A stretch of 64,000 bases of DNA from Gracilimonas sp. (GCF_017641085.1 NZ_JAEPPI010000003.1:696894-760893), one strand, 5' to 3'; positions 35,863-44,547 are shown, counted from the stretch's first letter. Notes: a model not told the origin generated them from the letters alone. A program made the numbers and translations.

Positions 35863-36227
35863 TGAATCTTATCTAAAAGTTCTTCTTCGTTGAGGGTGCC
35901 GTAGCGATTGTAAATGTTGATCAACAGAGCAAAGGCGACTCCCAAAGTTGCCACACCAACTACAATGGCAGTCAGCATTAACGTGTGGGGAAGTGCGTTC
36001 ATATAATTTGAAACTTCACTAACGGGTAAATCATAGGCTTTAACAGGCACCGTTGCGCCTTCTTTCATGGCTACAGAAACAAAAAACAGGATGACACCGG
36101 CCTGGAAAATTGAAAGACCAATGGTTTTCTTTACCAGGTTCTTTTTCAGGAGCATTCCATATAAGCCCAAAGCCAACAGAATAATGGTAAACCAATAAGC
36201 ATAGTGGCCTAAAAAGAATTCAAGCAT
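35859..36227 (-). CDS. mrpC: Mrp antiporter subunit C (NuoK-like)
   Basis: 122 residues, three helices, homologous to NuoK. The pattern LKKNLVKKTIGLSIFQAGVI, then ALPHTLMLTAIVVGVATLGVAFAL is the MrpC/MnhC signature. It overlaps mrpB by 8 bp and mrpD by 4 bp. Confidence 0.92.
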   Translation of the reverse strand: MLEFFLGHYAYWFTIILLALGLYGMLLKKNLVKKTIGLSIFQAGVILFFVSVAMKEGATVPVKAYDLPVSEVSNYMNALPHTLMLTAIVVGVATLGVAFALLINIYNRYGTLNEEELLDKIQ

Positions 36228-36660
36228 AATCTTCTCCTTTTACCATATTATCGTAAATAAGTACAAGCACGGTCATCACCGTTAACCCAATGCCTAATTC
36301 AATAATCAGGATTCCCCAATAGCGCAGGTCTGCAGCTTCGAGGCCGGGAATAGGTAGTTGTTCATAATCCAGAAAATATCCACCGGTGAAAATGGCTACT
36401 AACCCGGTTCCAAAATAAATGAGTACACCAAGTGCAGCATAGGGGGTGGCTAAATAGTCCTTAAACTGAAGGGCGGCAATTTCGGTGCCACTGGCAATGC
36501 GAATCAATAAAAGAGAAGCGGCAAGCAGCGTTCCACCCTGAAACCCGCCTCCGGGAGAATAGTGACCATGAAAGATCACATAAAAACCGAAAAGCATGAT
36601 ATAAGGACTCAAAAAACGGGAGCCCAACAAAATAATGGGGCTGTGTTCTTTATTGGTCAT
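36220..36660 (-). CDS. mrpB: Mrp antiporter subunit B
   Basis: 146 residues, four helices. The segment FYVIFHGHYSPGGGFQGGTL is the hallmark of MrpB/MnhB, and the domain continues with LLIRIASG and a last helix before a short acidic tail. It overlaps the MbhE-like gene upstream (36650) by 11 bp and mrpC downstream. Confidence 0.94.
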   Translation of the reverse strand: MTNKEHSPIILLGSRFLSPYIMLFGFYVIFHGHYSPGGGFQGGTLLAASLLLIRIASGTEIAALQFKDYLATPYAALGVLIYFGTGLVAIFTGGYFLDYEQLPIPGLEAADLRYWGILIIELGIGLTVMTVLVLIYDNMVKGEDYA

Positions 36661-36973
36661 CGTTTTCTCCCTCTGCTTCTTCTTTTCGGTTTCTAAGCAG
36701 CAAAAAAGTAATGAGCCCGGCTGTAAAGATTACAATTTGCTCGCCCAGGGTATCAATACTACGATAGTCACCCAAGATTACGGTTACGATGTTTGGGGTG
36801 TGGGCATCATTGTAAGCTTCCTGAATGTAATAGTTGCCAGGAACTTCAGTGCCGGTCATGCTGACTTCCTGGTTCATCTGGTTGTCAGGGTCTCCACGAT
36901 AGGGCAAGTCCGATGCCGCAAAGAGCAGCACGGTAGTAAATGCCATAATTATAAGTAGCTTCAGATACTTCAA
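36650..36973 (-). CDS. MbhE-like subunit (C-terminal part of MrpA as a separate gene)
   Basis: 107 residues: one N-terminal helix, a polar middle region, and TPNIVTVILGDYRSIDTLGE followed by a second helix. The NxVTVILxDYRxxDTLGE pattern is that of the last MrpA domain, called MbhE when it stands alone in membrane-bound hydrogenases. It is bordered by the DUF4040 gene (4-bp overlap) and mrpB. In standard Mrp operons this piece is fused into MrpA. Confidence 0.85.
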   Translation of the reverse strand: MKYLKLLIIMAFTTVLLFAASDLPYRGDPDNQMNQEVSMTGTEVPGNYYIQEAYNDAHTPNIVTVILGDYRSIDTLGEQIVIFTAGLITFLLLRNRKEEAEGENDDQ

Positions 36974-37215
36974 TCTTCTGTTTTATATGTGGTTTGATAA
37001 ATGGCAACAATTAAAAGAATTCCTGTAACCCCGGCACCGACAACTGCTTCGGTAAATCCAACATCTACAGCTCCCATAGTGGTGAATAAAAGAGCCATTA
37101 GAAAGCTGAAGGCGGTAAGCATGACTACGGATATAAGCAAATCATTCGCTTCCAGGGCTATATAGCCGGTTATTAACAAAAAGATGAATAATATGAGTTC
37201 AAGTTCCCAGTACAT
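36970..37215 (-). CDS. DUF4040/MbhD-like subunit (part of MrpA as a separate gene)
   Basis: 81 residues, three helices, with the family motif AVDVGFTEAVVGAGVTGIL, which is equivalent to the NuoJ-like segment of MrpA (MbhD in hydrogenases). It overlaps mrpG by one base. Together with the MbhE-like gene it accounts for the MrpA C-terminal region. Confidence 0.87.
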   Translation of the reverse strand: MYWELELILFIFLLITGYIALEANDLLISVVMLTAFSFLMALLFTTMGAVDVGFTEAVVGAGVTGILLIVAIYQTTYKTED

Positions 37216-37556
37216 TAGCCTTCCGTTTTGTCTTTTTTGTTATCGGGGAACAGGGGTTTGAGTCCCGAATTATAAGCTGCCCGGGCCAGTGCATGGGCTC
37301 CAACAGGGTTGGCAAGCAAAATAAATAAGAGCACCAGAACTAATTTCCCACTGTTAATCGTGAGGCCTTCAAAAATAATGAGGCCTATAATAACCAGAAT
37401 CATTCCAAGGGTATCACTTTTACTGGTGGCATGGGTGCGGGAGTAAAAATCCGGCAGCCGGATGATGCCGATACTTCCCACCAGCAAAAAGAAGATGCCG
37501 GCCACAACAAATACAATGGTTAATATGGAGGTGAAATCAATCATCAAATCGGACAT
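37215..37556 (-). CDS. mrpG: Mrp antiporter subunit G
   Basis: 113 residues, three helices. IGIIRLPDFYSRTHATSKSD is the MrpG/MnhG signature, and LLANPVGAHALARAAY closes the domain. Charged C-terminus (PDNKKDKTEG). Overlaps mrpF by 20 bp. Confidence 0.94.
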   Translation of the reverse strand: MSDLMIDFTSILTIVFVVAGIFFLLVGSIGIIRLPDFYSRTHATSKSDTLGMILVIIGLIIFEGLTINSGKLVLVLLFILLANPVGAHALARAAYNSGLKPLFPDNKKDKTEG

Positions 37557-37818
37557 CTACTTTTTCGGATGAGAAATATTTTGCAATCGTCAGCGAGCCG
37601 ATGAATCCAAGAATAGCATAGGCCAGAGTAATATCTATAAACATATCGATGCGGCCGAATACGTATCCAATCAGGCAAATAAGAACAATTGTTTTTGTGG
37701 CAATGGCATTGGTACCTACCAACCGGTCAAAAACGGTTGGCCCTTTCATTACCCGGTAGGCGGGAACAACGATAATAGCGGTCAAAATAACGGCGCTGTA
37801 TAGGAAGAAGGAATCCAT
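37537..37818 (-). CDS. mrpF: Mrp antiporter subunit F
   Basis: 93 residues, three helices. The motif YRVMKGPTVFDRLVGTNAIA is diagnostic for MrpF/MnhF, followed by YVFGRIDMFIDITLAYAILGF. It overlaps mrpE by one base and mrpG by 20 bp. Confidence 0.94.
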   Translation of the reverse strand: MDSFFLYSAVILTAIIVVPAYRVMKGPTVFDRLVGTNAIATKTIVLICLIGYVFGRIDMFIDITLAYAILGFIGSLTIAKYFSSEKVDVRFDD

Positions 37819-38375
37819 TATAAGTCCTCCTTGCTGTGAATCACTTCAAAGTCTGACACCACATCGTGCATTTCTGTAGTAAATAATTTGAGTACCTGTT
37901 GGGGCATTTTATCGTTGGCAATTCCCTCAAAGGAAACCGGGGAAATTGCGTGTACTATAAATTCGTCGTCGTTAATATCTACCGTTAGCGTGCCCGGGGT
38001 GAGTGTAATAGAATTACCTAAAATCATTTTAGCATGAGGGTTGGGATAATTCACCTTAAAACGAACCACTGATGATTTAATAGGCAGCGAAGGGGTCAGT
38101 AAAATTTTTGCAACATGAATTCCGGAAACGATGATCTGCCAGAATAACCAAATAAAATACCAGGGCAGATATAAAAACCGCAGATCTTTAATTACATCAC
38201 TCTCGTTATCGTAAAAAGAATGTGCCTTTAGCTTATAGTTGATAGCCATTACAATAGTCACGCTGATAACACCCATAATGGTGTGCGTTATATCGAAAAA
38301 ACCGCTCATGACATACCAAAACCCCATCAGGGTCAGAAAAGATACAATCGGGCTTTGAATTGAAAAAGACTTCAA
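37818..38375 (-). CDS. mrpE: Mrp antiporter subunit E
   Basis: 185 residues. Hydrophobic N-terminal half with helices, then the soluble domain with ILGNSITLTPGTLTVDINDD, the MrpE/MnhE signature. First gene of the eleven-gene Mrp operon; a TATGTTTG box lies about 40 bp upstream. The order E-F-G-(MbhD)-(MbhE)-B-C-D differs from the A-B-C-D-E-F-G order of Bacillus. Confidence 0.94.
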   Translation of the reverse strand: MKSFSIQSPIVSFLTLMGFWYVMSGFFDITHTIMGVISVTIVMAINYKLKAHSFYDNESDVIKDLRFLYLPWYFIWLFWQIIVSGIHVAKILLTPSLPIKSSVVRFKVNYPNPHAKMILGNSITLTPGTLTVDINDDEFIVHAISPVSFEGIANDKMPQQVLKLFTTEMHDVVSDFEVIHSKEDL

Positions 38376-38415
38376 GATTCTGATGAATTAGGATTTTGGG
38401 AATTTTTAATGGCTC

Positions 38416-38423
38416 CAAACATA
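38416..38423 (-). promoter_or_regulatory. candidate -7 box (TATGTTTG) of the Mrp operon
   Basis: Minus-strand TATGTTTG, an exact TAnnTTTG match, 40 bp before the mrpE start. The -33 partner is only TTTC at about 20 nt, so strength is uncertain. Confidence 0.5.
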
Positions 38424-38650
38424 CAAATTCTGATAATTACCTGAAATTTAAATTGGGTAAATTTGATGATTGGTTTGGGTTATATATTTCGAGTTGGTTT
38501 GCAGGCAGTCCATAAATTTAAATAAGCAAACTAATGCCTGATCCGTGCCACCATGATTCATTCATTTTTTTGTTTATCGGCCAAAGGCAGAACTAATTTA
38601 AATTTCAGAAAAATCCCCTAAATCTGTCTTTACCTTCCTATAGTTTTTTG

Positions 38651-38658
38651 TATCTTTG
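38651..38658 (+). promoter_or_regulatory. nuoL promoter -7 box (TATCTTTG)
   Basis: TATCTTTG matches TAnnTTTG exactly, 67 bp before the nuoL ATG. The -33 region is T-rich without a clear TTG. Confidence 0.6.
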
Positions 38659-38724
38659 CCATCCATTTCGGAGCCGTGCCTGTCGCGGCTTTGTTTTTAC
38701 TGAAATCAAAACAAAGTTTAATAA

Positions 38725-40746
38725 ATGGAATCCGCTACGGCGCTGTTTTCACTCATAATTGCTCTTCCATTAGCTGGTTTTCTGATCAACGGAATTATCG
38801 GCCTGTTCGCAGAGAACTATAGAAATAAGAAGCAACTCATTGGATTGATTGCTAATCTGGCCGTATTTGTACCTTTTGCTATTGCGGTTTATTTCTTCCT
38901 TAATATTAATGCTGACTCCGAAGCAGTAGTGTATAAGCTGTTTACCTGGATGGAAGTGGGTAGCTTCAGCGTTGATATTGCTTATCGTCTCGACCAGCTT
39001 TCCATACTTATGACATTGGTGGTAACCGGTGTCGGCTTTCTTATTCACCTGTACTCAATGGGGTATATGGCGGATGATGAAGGTTACTGGAAGTTTTTTG
39101 CTTACCTGAACCTCTTCATCTTTGCGATGCTGAACCTGGTTCTGGGTAATAACTTATTGTTGCTGTTTCTTGGATGGGAGGGCGTAGGTGTTTGTTCTTA
39201 CCTCTTGATTGGTTTCTGGTACACAGACATGGCTAAATCCGATGCCGCCAAAAAAGCTTTTATATACAATCGTATCGGTGATTTTGCCTTTTTGATTGCC
39301 ATGTTTATGGTTTTTCAAACGGTGGGAAGCCTGAGCTTTGATGTGATTCTTGGAAACCTGGATGCGTTTTCCGGTGAATATGTATTTACCATTGGTCTGT
39401 TGATGTTTATCGGGGCAACCGGTAAATCTGCACAGATTCCCTTATTCGTTTGGCTGCCCGATGCGATGGCCGGTCCAACACCTGTTTCTGCATTAATTCA
39501 TGCGGCTACCATGGTAACTTCAGGGATTTACCTGATTTCCCGTATGTCGCCTATGTTTGTGTTGTCACCGGAAGTAATGCTAATTGTTGCCGTTGTTGGT
39601 GCGCTTACAGCTATTGTTGCTGCAACCATCGCCATTACTCAAAACGATATTAAAAGTGTGCTGGCATATTCTACCGTTTCTCAGTTAGGATATATGTTTC
39701 TGGCTTTGGGGTCGGGGGCTTTCACGGCTGCCATGTTCCATGTAGTAACCCACGCTTTCTTTAAGGCATGTCTGTTCCTTGGTTCAGGATCTGTTATTCA
39801 TGCCATGCACCATGTAGAGCATGAACTTGAGCACGAAGGCAAAGATGTGCATTTCGACCCGCAGGATATGAGAAATATGGGTGGACTCCGAAAATACATG
39901 CCATCTACCTACAAGACTTTTCTGATTTCAACTATTGCCATTGCAGGTATTCCTCCATTGGCCGGGTTCTTTTCTAAGGATGAAATTTTAGCGATGACCG
40001 CCAACGCCGGAGCCGGTGAATTCGGAGGCTATATGTATATGGCACTTTGGGGTGTTGGAATGATTACCGCGTTCCTTACTGCTTTTTATATGTTCCGTCT
40101 TACACTGACTACTTTCCATGGGGAGTTCAAACTGGGGCAGCGTTTTAAAGAAGCTATCGGAGCTGAAAAATATCTGCACGAAAGTCCTGCAACTATGACT
40201 ATTCCTCTTTGGACTTTAGCAGGCCTGGCAGCTGTAGGCGGATTTTTAGGTGTACCTAATTTTGTTGTGGAAACTTTCACCGGAGAAACTGCACATATTA
40301 ATTTACTGCATAACTGGCTGTACAATATTAATGCTGATTATGAACTGATTCTTGGCAAGCCAATCAAGTGGGGTATCATGGCGTTCTCTATTGTGATAGC
40401 CATTGCCGGTACCTGGACAGCCTTCAGAATGTACAACAACAATCAGCAGCTTGAGTCGGACGCAAAACTCGCCGATCGATTTGGCGGGCTTTACCAAACC
40501 TGGAAAGACAAGTACAACCTCGATGAGGTATATGAAGGATTGATTTCAGATCCTATCGTGAAATTTTCGGATAAAGTATTAGCCGTGTTCGACATGAAAG
40601 TAGTGGACGGAATTGTAAACGCTACAGCCGGAACGGTTCGTCTGTTTGGTAGCTTATTCCGGTATGTTCAAACCGGTGTAGTTTCAAGTTATGCGCTGGC
40701 TTTTGTGATTGGCGTGATTGTGATCCTTTATTTAATGATAATGTAA
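38725..40746 (+). CDS. nuoL: NADH-quinone oxidoreductase subunit L
   Basis: 673 residues, about 16 helices, including the C-terminal lateral helix extension typical of NuoL. Motifs: FLGWEGVGVCSYLLIGFW with the TM5 glutamate, GATGKSAQIPLFVWLPDAMA with the TM7 lysine and GPTPVSALIHAATMVTSGIY. It is the most distal antiporter-like subunit of complex I's membrane arm. Its own promoter starts the nuoL-nuoM-pcd-nuoN unit. Confidence 0.96.
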   Translation: MESATALFSLIIALPLAGFLINGIIGLFAENYRNKKQLIGLIANLAVFVPFAIAVYFFLNINADSEAVVYKLFTWMEVGSFSVDIAYRLDQLSILMTLVVTGVGFLIHLYSMGYMADDEGYWKFFAYLNLFIFAMLNLVLGNNLLLLFLGWEGVGVCSYLLIGFWYTDMAKSDAAKKAFIYNRIGDFAFLIAMFMVFQTVGSLSFDVILGNLDAFSGEYVFTIGLLMFIGATGKSAQIPLFVWLPDAMAGPTPVSALIHAATMVTSGIYLISRMSPMFVLSPEVMLIVAVVGALTAIVAATIAITQNDIKSVLAYSTVSQLGYMFLALGSGAFTAAMFHVVTHAFFKACLFLGSGSVIHAMHHVEHELEHEGKDVHFDPQDMRNMGGLRKYMPSTYKTFLISTIAIAGIPPLAGFFSKDEILAMTANAGAGEFGGYMYMALWGVGMITAFLTAFYMFRLTLTTFHGEFKLGQRFKEAIGAEKYLHESPATMTIPLWTLAGLAAVGGFLGVPNFVVETFTGETAHINLLHNWLYNINADYELILGKPIKWGIMAFSIVIAIAGTWTAFRMYNNNQQLESDAKLADRFGGLYQTWKDKYNLDEVYEGLISDPIVKFSDKVLAVFDMKVVDGIVNATAGTVRLFGSLFRYVQTGVVSSYALAFVIGVIVILYLMIM

Positions 40747-40763
40747 TTGTCACTGATTAGTAG

Positions 40764-42374
40764 ATGGAAACTCTTTTAAATATCGTTATTTATTTACCGC
40801 TGTTAGGCATTCCGCTGATTTTACTGATCAGGAATGAAACCTCCCGTAAGTGGATCGCCCTGTTAGTGACAGCCCTTACTTTTGTGGCTTCATTGCCATT
40901 GATGTTAAGTTTTGACGTGGCAGCTTCGGGAACTCCGCAGTTCTTGACTGAGGGCGGGCGACTGATGGAAACTCTGGATATTAAATACCTGGTAGGATTA
41001 GATGGATTGAGTCTGCTCTTATTTATGCTGACTACCTTTATGGGGCCAATTGTAATTCTTTCTTCATGGAATTCAGTTAAGAAGCACCTGGCCGGTTATC
41101 TGAGCATGTTATTATTGCTTCAAACGGCTTCACTTGGTGTTTTTGCATCTCTCGATCTGATGGTATTCTACGTGTTCTTTGAGCTTTCACTGATCCCGAT
41201 GTACTTCCTTATTGGAATCTGGGGTGGAGCCGGACGTATTCAGGCTACTGTTAAATTCTTTATCTACACTCTGGTTGGTTCATTAATCATGTTGGTTGGG
41301 TTGATTTACCTGGGTTACGATGCCGGTGCTGCAATGGGAGGCGGAACTACCTTTACTACCGACTGGAGATTCCTGTCCGGTGATATGTACAATATTGGCC
41401 TGGTTGAGCAGACGTATTTATTCCTGGCCTTTGCATTGGCGTTTTGTATTAAAGTACCACTGTTTCCTTTCCATACATGGTTACCATATGCACACACCGA
41501 GGCGCCAACAGCGGGATCAGTTGTGCTTGCTGCCATTATGCTTAAGATGGGTACTTATGGATTGATCCGCGTTTGTCTGCCGATTTTCCCTAATGCTTTT
41601 ATGGAATTTGCCCCATGGATGGCTACCCTTGCCGTGATCGGAATTATTTATGGTGCACTGGTGGCCATGGTTCAGAAAGATGTGAAGAAATTGGTGGCTT
41701 ACTCATCGGTGAGTCACTTAGGTTTTGTTGTATTGGGAATTTTTGCTCTGAACACTGTCGCTGTTCAGGGAGCTATCATCCAGATGATTAATCACGGACT
41801 TTCAACCGGCGCGCTCTTCCTTATTGTTGGGATGATATATGATCGCCGCCACACCCGAATGATTAAAGATTTCGGAGGCATCGCGAAGAAGGTTCCGGTA
41901 TTTACTGTAATGTTTATGATTGCAACGCTGGCATCCATCGGGCTTCCGGGACTGAATGGATTTGTAGGTGAATTTTTGATACTGAACGGCTCGTTTTTCT
42001 CTGAGCTCTATAACAATAAAGTATTTGCAATACTGGCTGCAACCGGTGTGATTTTAGCGGCCGTTTACATGTTATGGATGTTCCAGCGCGTGATGTTTGG
42101 CCCAATCACCAATGAAGAAAATGAGAAATTAGTAGACCTGAATGGTCGTGAAATCGGGCTTTTGGTTCCTTTAGTTATTTTCATGTTTTGGATTGGAATC
42201 CACCCTGTTGATTTCACAAAATATTCAGAGGCTCAGGTTGAGGAATTAATTGAAGCATCTCAGGAAAAAAGTATGGCTGTAATAGAGCAGTCCAAACTTG
42301 ATGAAGACCTTCCTGAGTGGACTGCAAGATTCTATGACGTAGATCAAGTTGAATCACAAATGGCATCCAAGTAA
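40764..42374 (+). CDS. nuoM: NADH-quinone oxidoreductase subunit M
   Basis: 536 residues, about 14 helices. FYVFFELSLIPMYFLIGIWG carries the TM5 glutamate, FCIKVPLFPFHTWLPYAHTE the TM7 lysine and EAPTAGSVVLAAIMLKMGTY the next conserved lysine. It starts 17 bp after nuoL. The C-terminus has an extra charged tail (about 50 residues, rich in Glu) beyond the last helix. Confidence 0.96.
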   Translation: METLLNIVIYLPLLGIPLILLIRNETSRKWIALLVTALTFVASLPLMLSFDVAASGTPQFLTEGGRLMETLDIKYLVGLDGLSLLLFMLTTFMGPIVILSSWNSVKKHLAGYLSMLLLLQTASLGVFASLDLMVFYVFFELSLIPMYFLIGIWGGAGRIQATVKFFIYTLVGSLIMLVGLIYLGYDAGAAMGGGTTFTTDWRFLSGDMYNIGLVEQTYLFLAFALAFCIKVPLFPFHTWLPYAHTEAPTAGSVVLAAIMLKMGTYGLIRVCLPIFPNAFMEFAPWMATLAVIGIIYGALVAMVQKDVKKLVAYSSVSHLGFVVLGIFALNTVAVQGAIIQMINHGLSTGALFLIVGMIYDRRHTRMIKDFGGIAKKVPVFTVMFMIATLASIGLPGLNGFVGEFLILNGSFFSELYNNKVFAILAATGVILAAVYMLWMFQRVMFGPITNEENEKLVDLNGREIGLLVPLVIFMFWIGIHPVDFTKYSEAQVEELIEASQEKSMAVIEQSKLDEDLPEWTARFYDVDQVESQMASK

Positions 42375-42375
42375 C

Positions 42376-42660
42376 ATGGCACAACCACTTTCAGAACAGG
42401 ACATTCGCGAAGCTCTGAATTCCTTAGAAGGGTGGGAGTTTGGCGATGACGTTATAAAAAAAGAATTTTCATTTAAAGACTTCAGCGAAGCACTCGGATT
42501 TATTGTCCGTGTTGGAGTAGAAGCTGAAAAACAGGTACATCATCCGCAATTATTTAATGTGTATAACACAGTAAATATAAGTTTGAATACACATGATGCG
42601 GGTGATAAGGTCACACAGAAAGATGTGGATCTTGCCAAAGCAATTGAAAGCGTTTTATAA
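42376..42660 (+). CDS. 4a-hydroxytetrahydrobiopterin dehydratase (PCD/DCoH)
   Basis: 94 residues from ATG 42376 (MAQPLSEQDIREALNSLEGW), one base after the nuoM stop; an upstream start inside nuoM is unnecessary. The catalytic signature E-x3-HHP-x5-Y-x9-H-x9-D is complete (EKQVHHPQLFNVYN...THD). PCD dehydrates the 4a-carbinolamine of tetrahydropterin cofactors. It is cytosolic and has no known role in respiration, yet here it sits inside the nuo unit. A pcd gene among complex I genes has been described in Rhodothermus marinus. Confidence 0.93.
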   Translation: MAQPLSEQDIREALNSLEGWEFGDDVIKKEFSFKDFSEALGFIVRVGVEAEKQVHHPQLFNVYNTVNISLNTHDAGDKVTQKDVDLAKAIESVL

Positions 42661-42669
42661 AATTAGCGA

Positions 42670-44136
42670 ATGGATTATTTAGGCGACATACAAGCTTTTC
42701 TTCCCGGTGTAATTACTGCTGTAGCCGGTTTAGTAGTAATCGTGGTTGAATCACTCAAAAAAGACAGCCCGTTAAATTTCTGGATTACCTCACTTTCCCT
42801 GATTGCTGCACTCATTGTAAGTGTGCAATCATTAGGTACCAACCTGGATACAGCTTTTTCCGGAATGTTGGTTTATGGTGGCCCGGTAGCATTCGGGAAT
42901 ATGGTTATTCTCACCGGTGCTGTGTTTTGTGTTTTCATTAGTGAAGACTACCTGAGAGACATCGGCCATTACTACGGTGAAATCTATGCACTGATGTTAT
43001 TTGCTACATCCGGTATGCTTGCGCTTGCCGGTTCCAACGACCTGATTACGCTATTTGTAGGCCTGGAAACCATGTCAATTTGTTTATATGTGATGGCCGG
43101 TTTGATTAAAGACGAAAAAGCCGGAGCCGAATCAGCTCTGAAGTATTTCTTGCTGGGTGCCTTCTCAACCGGGTTCCTTTTATATGGAATGGCTCTTCTC
43201 TATGGAGCTACCGGTACAACAAACATTCCTGAAATAGGCGCGGCTGCAAGTACCGATTTATTATTCCTTGCCGGAACCGGACTTCTTTTAGTAGGATTTT
43301 TATTCAAAGTGTCAGCGGTGCCATTCCATATGTGGACTCCCGATGTTTATCAGGGAACGCCAACTACTTTAACCGCTTACATGGCAACGGCCTCTAAAGC
43401 GGGTACGTTTGTAGCCTTTATTCTGGTGCTTGCAAGAGCTCTTCCGATTATGGAAGGATTGGACTGGCAATCGGTGCTCAGCCTTATCGCAATTGTAACT
43501 ATGATATTTGGAAACATCATTGCCCTGGTGCAGGATAATGTGAAACGCATGCTTGCCTATTCAAGTGTGGCACATGCCGGTTATGCTTTGGTTGGCTTAG
43601 CTGCCGGCACATTTGAAGGATACAGCGCCGTGCTCTTTTACCTGTTCGCCTATACCCTGATGAATGTGGGTGCATTTGGTGTGATTGCTTATTACGAGCG
43701 CAACAAAGGCCTTGATTTCAACCAGGTTCAAAACCTTGCCGGATTGGGCTACAAGGAACCAATGATGGGAATTTCTCTTTCCGTATTCCTATTCTCTCTG
43801 GCCGGTATTCCTCCATTAGTGGGTTTCGTAGGTAAGTATTACGTATTTGCTGCAGCTATTAATGCTGAGATGGTTGGGTTAGCAATCGTAGGTGTATTGG
43901 CAAGTGCAGCCAGTGTGTATTATTATCTTCGCGTTATGGTTTACTTGTACTTCCGTGAAGAACATCAGCCAGTTGAGCTATTCAAACCCACACTGCTTTA
44001 CAAAGGAACCATCGCTATTCTCGCAATTCTGACACTTTATTATGGAGTGGAGCCGCTGCTGCCTACCGGCGGGTTAATGGATCTGCTGAACACCTTTGGT
44101 GGCTATTCTACACCTGCCATTTCAGTCGCTCCCTGA
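42670..44136 (+). CDS. nuoN: NADH-quinone oxidoreductase subunit N
   Basis: 488 residues, about 14 helices. The TM5 glutamate is in LFVGLETMSICLYVMAGL, the TM7 lysine in GFLFKVSAVPFHMWTPDVYQ; GTPTTLTAYMATASKAGTF is the NuoN-specific pattern. It starts 9 bp after pcd and ends the nuoL-M-pcd-N unit. No strong terminator is visible behind it. Confidence 0.96.
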   Translation: MDYLGDIQAFLPGVITAVAGLVVIVVESLKKDSPLNFWITSLSLIAALIVSVQSLGTNLDTAFSGMLVYGGPVAFGNMVILTGAVFCVFISEDYLRDIGHYYGEIYALMLFATSGMLALAGSNDLITLFVGLETMSICLYVMAGLIKDEKAGAESALKYFLLGAFSTGFLLYGMALLYGATGTTNIPEIGAAASTDLLFLAGTGLLLVGFLFKVSAVPFHMWTPDVYQGTPTTLTAYMATASKAGTFVAFILVLARALPIMEGLDWQSVLSLIAIVTMIFGNIIALVQDNVKRMLAYSSVAHAGYALVGLAAGTFEGYSAVLFYLFAYTLMNVGAFGVIAYYERNKGLDFNQVQNLAGLGYKEPMMGISLSVFLFSLAGIPPLVGFVGKYYVFAAAINAEMVGLAIVGVLASAASVYYYLRVMVYLYFREEHQPVELFKPTLLYKGTIAILAILTLYYGVEPLLPTGGLMDLLNTFGGYSTPAISVAP

Positions 44137-44260
44137 TAACCAGTATATTTCTTTTCTTTAATAACTAACCGGCTCACCGAGCTGATGTACTGACGCGTCG
44201 GGCCGGTGGAGCTAATCGAACACTGCTAATTTATCTGCGAGAGATTTGTGCATAATCGAA

Positions 44261-44287
44261 AATTGTAATACATTTTGTAAAACAATT
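44261..44287. promoter_or_regulatory. candidate operator of the toxin-antitoxin pair
   Basis: AATTGT (44261-44266) and its complement ACAATT (44282-44287) flank a possible -7 region (TACATTTTG) and lie 11 bp before the antitoxin ATG. Suited to autorepression by the ribbon-helix-helix antitoxin. Confidence 0.4.
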
Positions 44288-44298
44288 AATATAATGTC

Positions 44299-44547
44299 AT
44301 GAGATCAGTTCGTTTGCCGGAAGATTTAGAGAAAGAGCTGGAGATGTTAGCCGATCAAAAAAATGTATCCCGCTCCAATATTATAAAAGAAGCCTTGGTG
44401 GAGTATATGGCAAAAGAGAAGAAATATAACAAACCCTATGAAGCGGGCGCAGCCTACTTTGGAAAGCATGGGAGCGGTGAAGCAAACCGATCCGTAACCT
44501 ATAAATCCCGCATAAAAGATAAGATCCGTGATAAGCACACTGATTGA
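44299..44547 (+). CDS. ribbon-helix-helix (CopG-type) antitoxin
   Basis: 82 residues. Residues 1-40 form a ribbon-helix-helix DNA-binding domain (MRSVRLPEDLEKELEMLADQ, SRSNIIKEALVEYMAKE); the basic, polar C-terminal half would bind and neutralise the toxin. It overlaps the PIN-domain gene by 20 bp, the usual arrangement of type II toxin-antitoxin operons, where it also represses its own promoter. Confidence 0.85.
   Translation: MRSVRLPEDLEKELEMLADQKNVSRSNIIKEALVEYMAKEKKYNKPYEAGAAYFGKHGSGEANRSVTYKSRIKDKIRDKHTD

Larger units (their letters stand above)
38376..38724. other. divergent control region between mrpE and nuoL
   Basis: 349 bp, AT-rich, no gene seen. It contains -7 boxes for both directions and a perfect 14-nt inverted pair, CTGAAATTTAAATT at 38441-38454 and its complement at 38595-38608, about 140 bp apart. 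The spacing is too long for a simple hairpin but could serve a shared DNA-binding protein. Confidence 0.5.

Noticed and set aside
30934-38375. Membrane-bound hydrogenase (Mbh) operon
   Set aside because: MbhD/MbhE-like subunits occur, but there are no hydrogenase large/small subunits or iron-sulfur proteins; MrpB, C, E, F and G are all present.
44137-44298. Terminator after nuoN
   Set aside because: A CCGGC/GCCGG pair exists near 44170-44210, but the loop is long and no T run follows.
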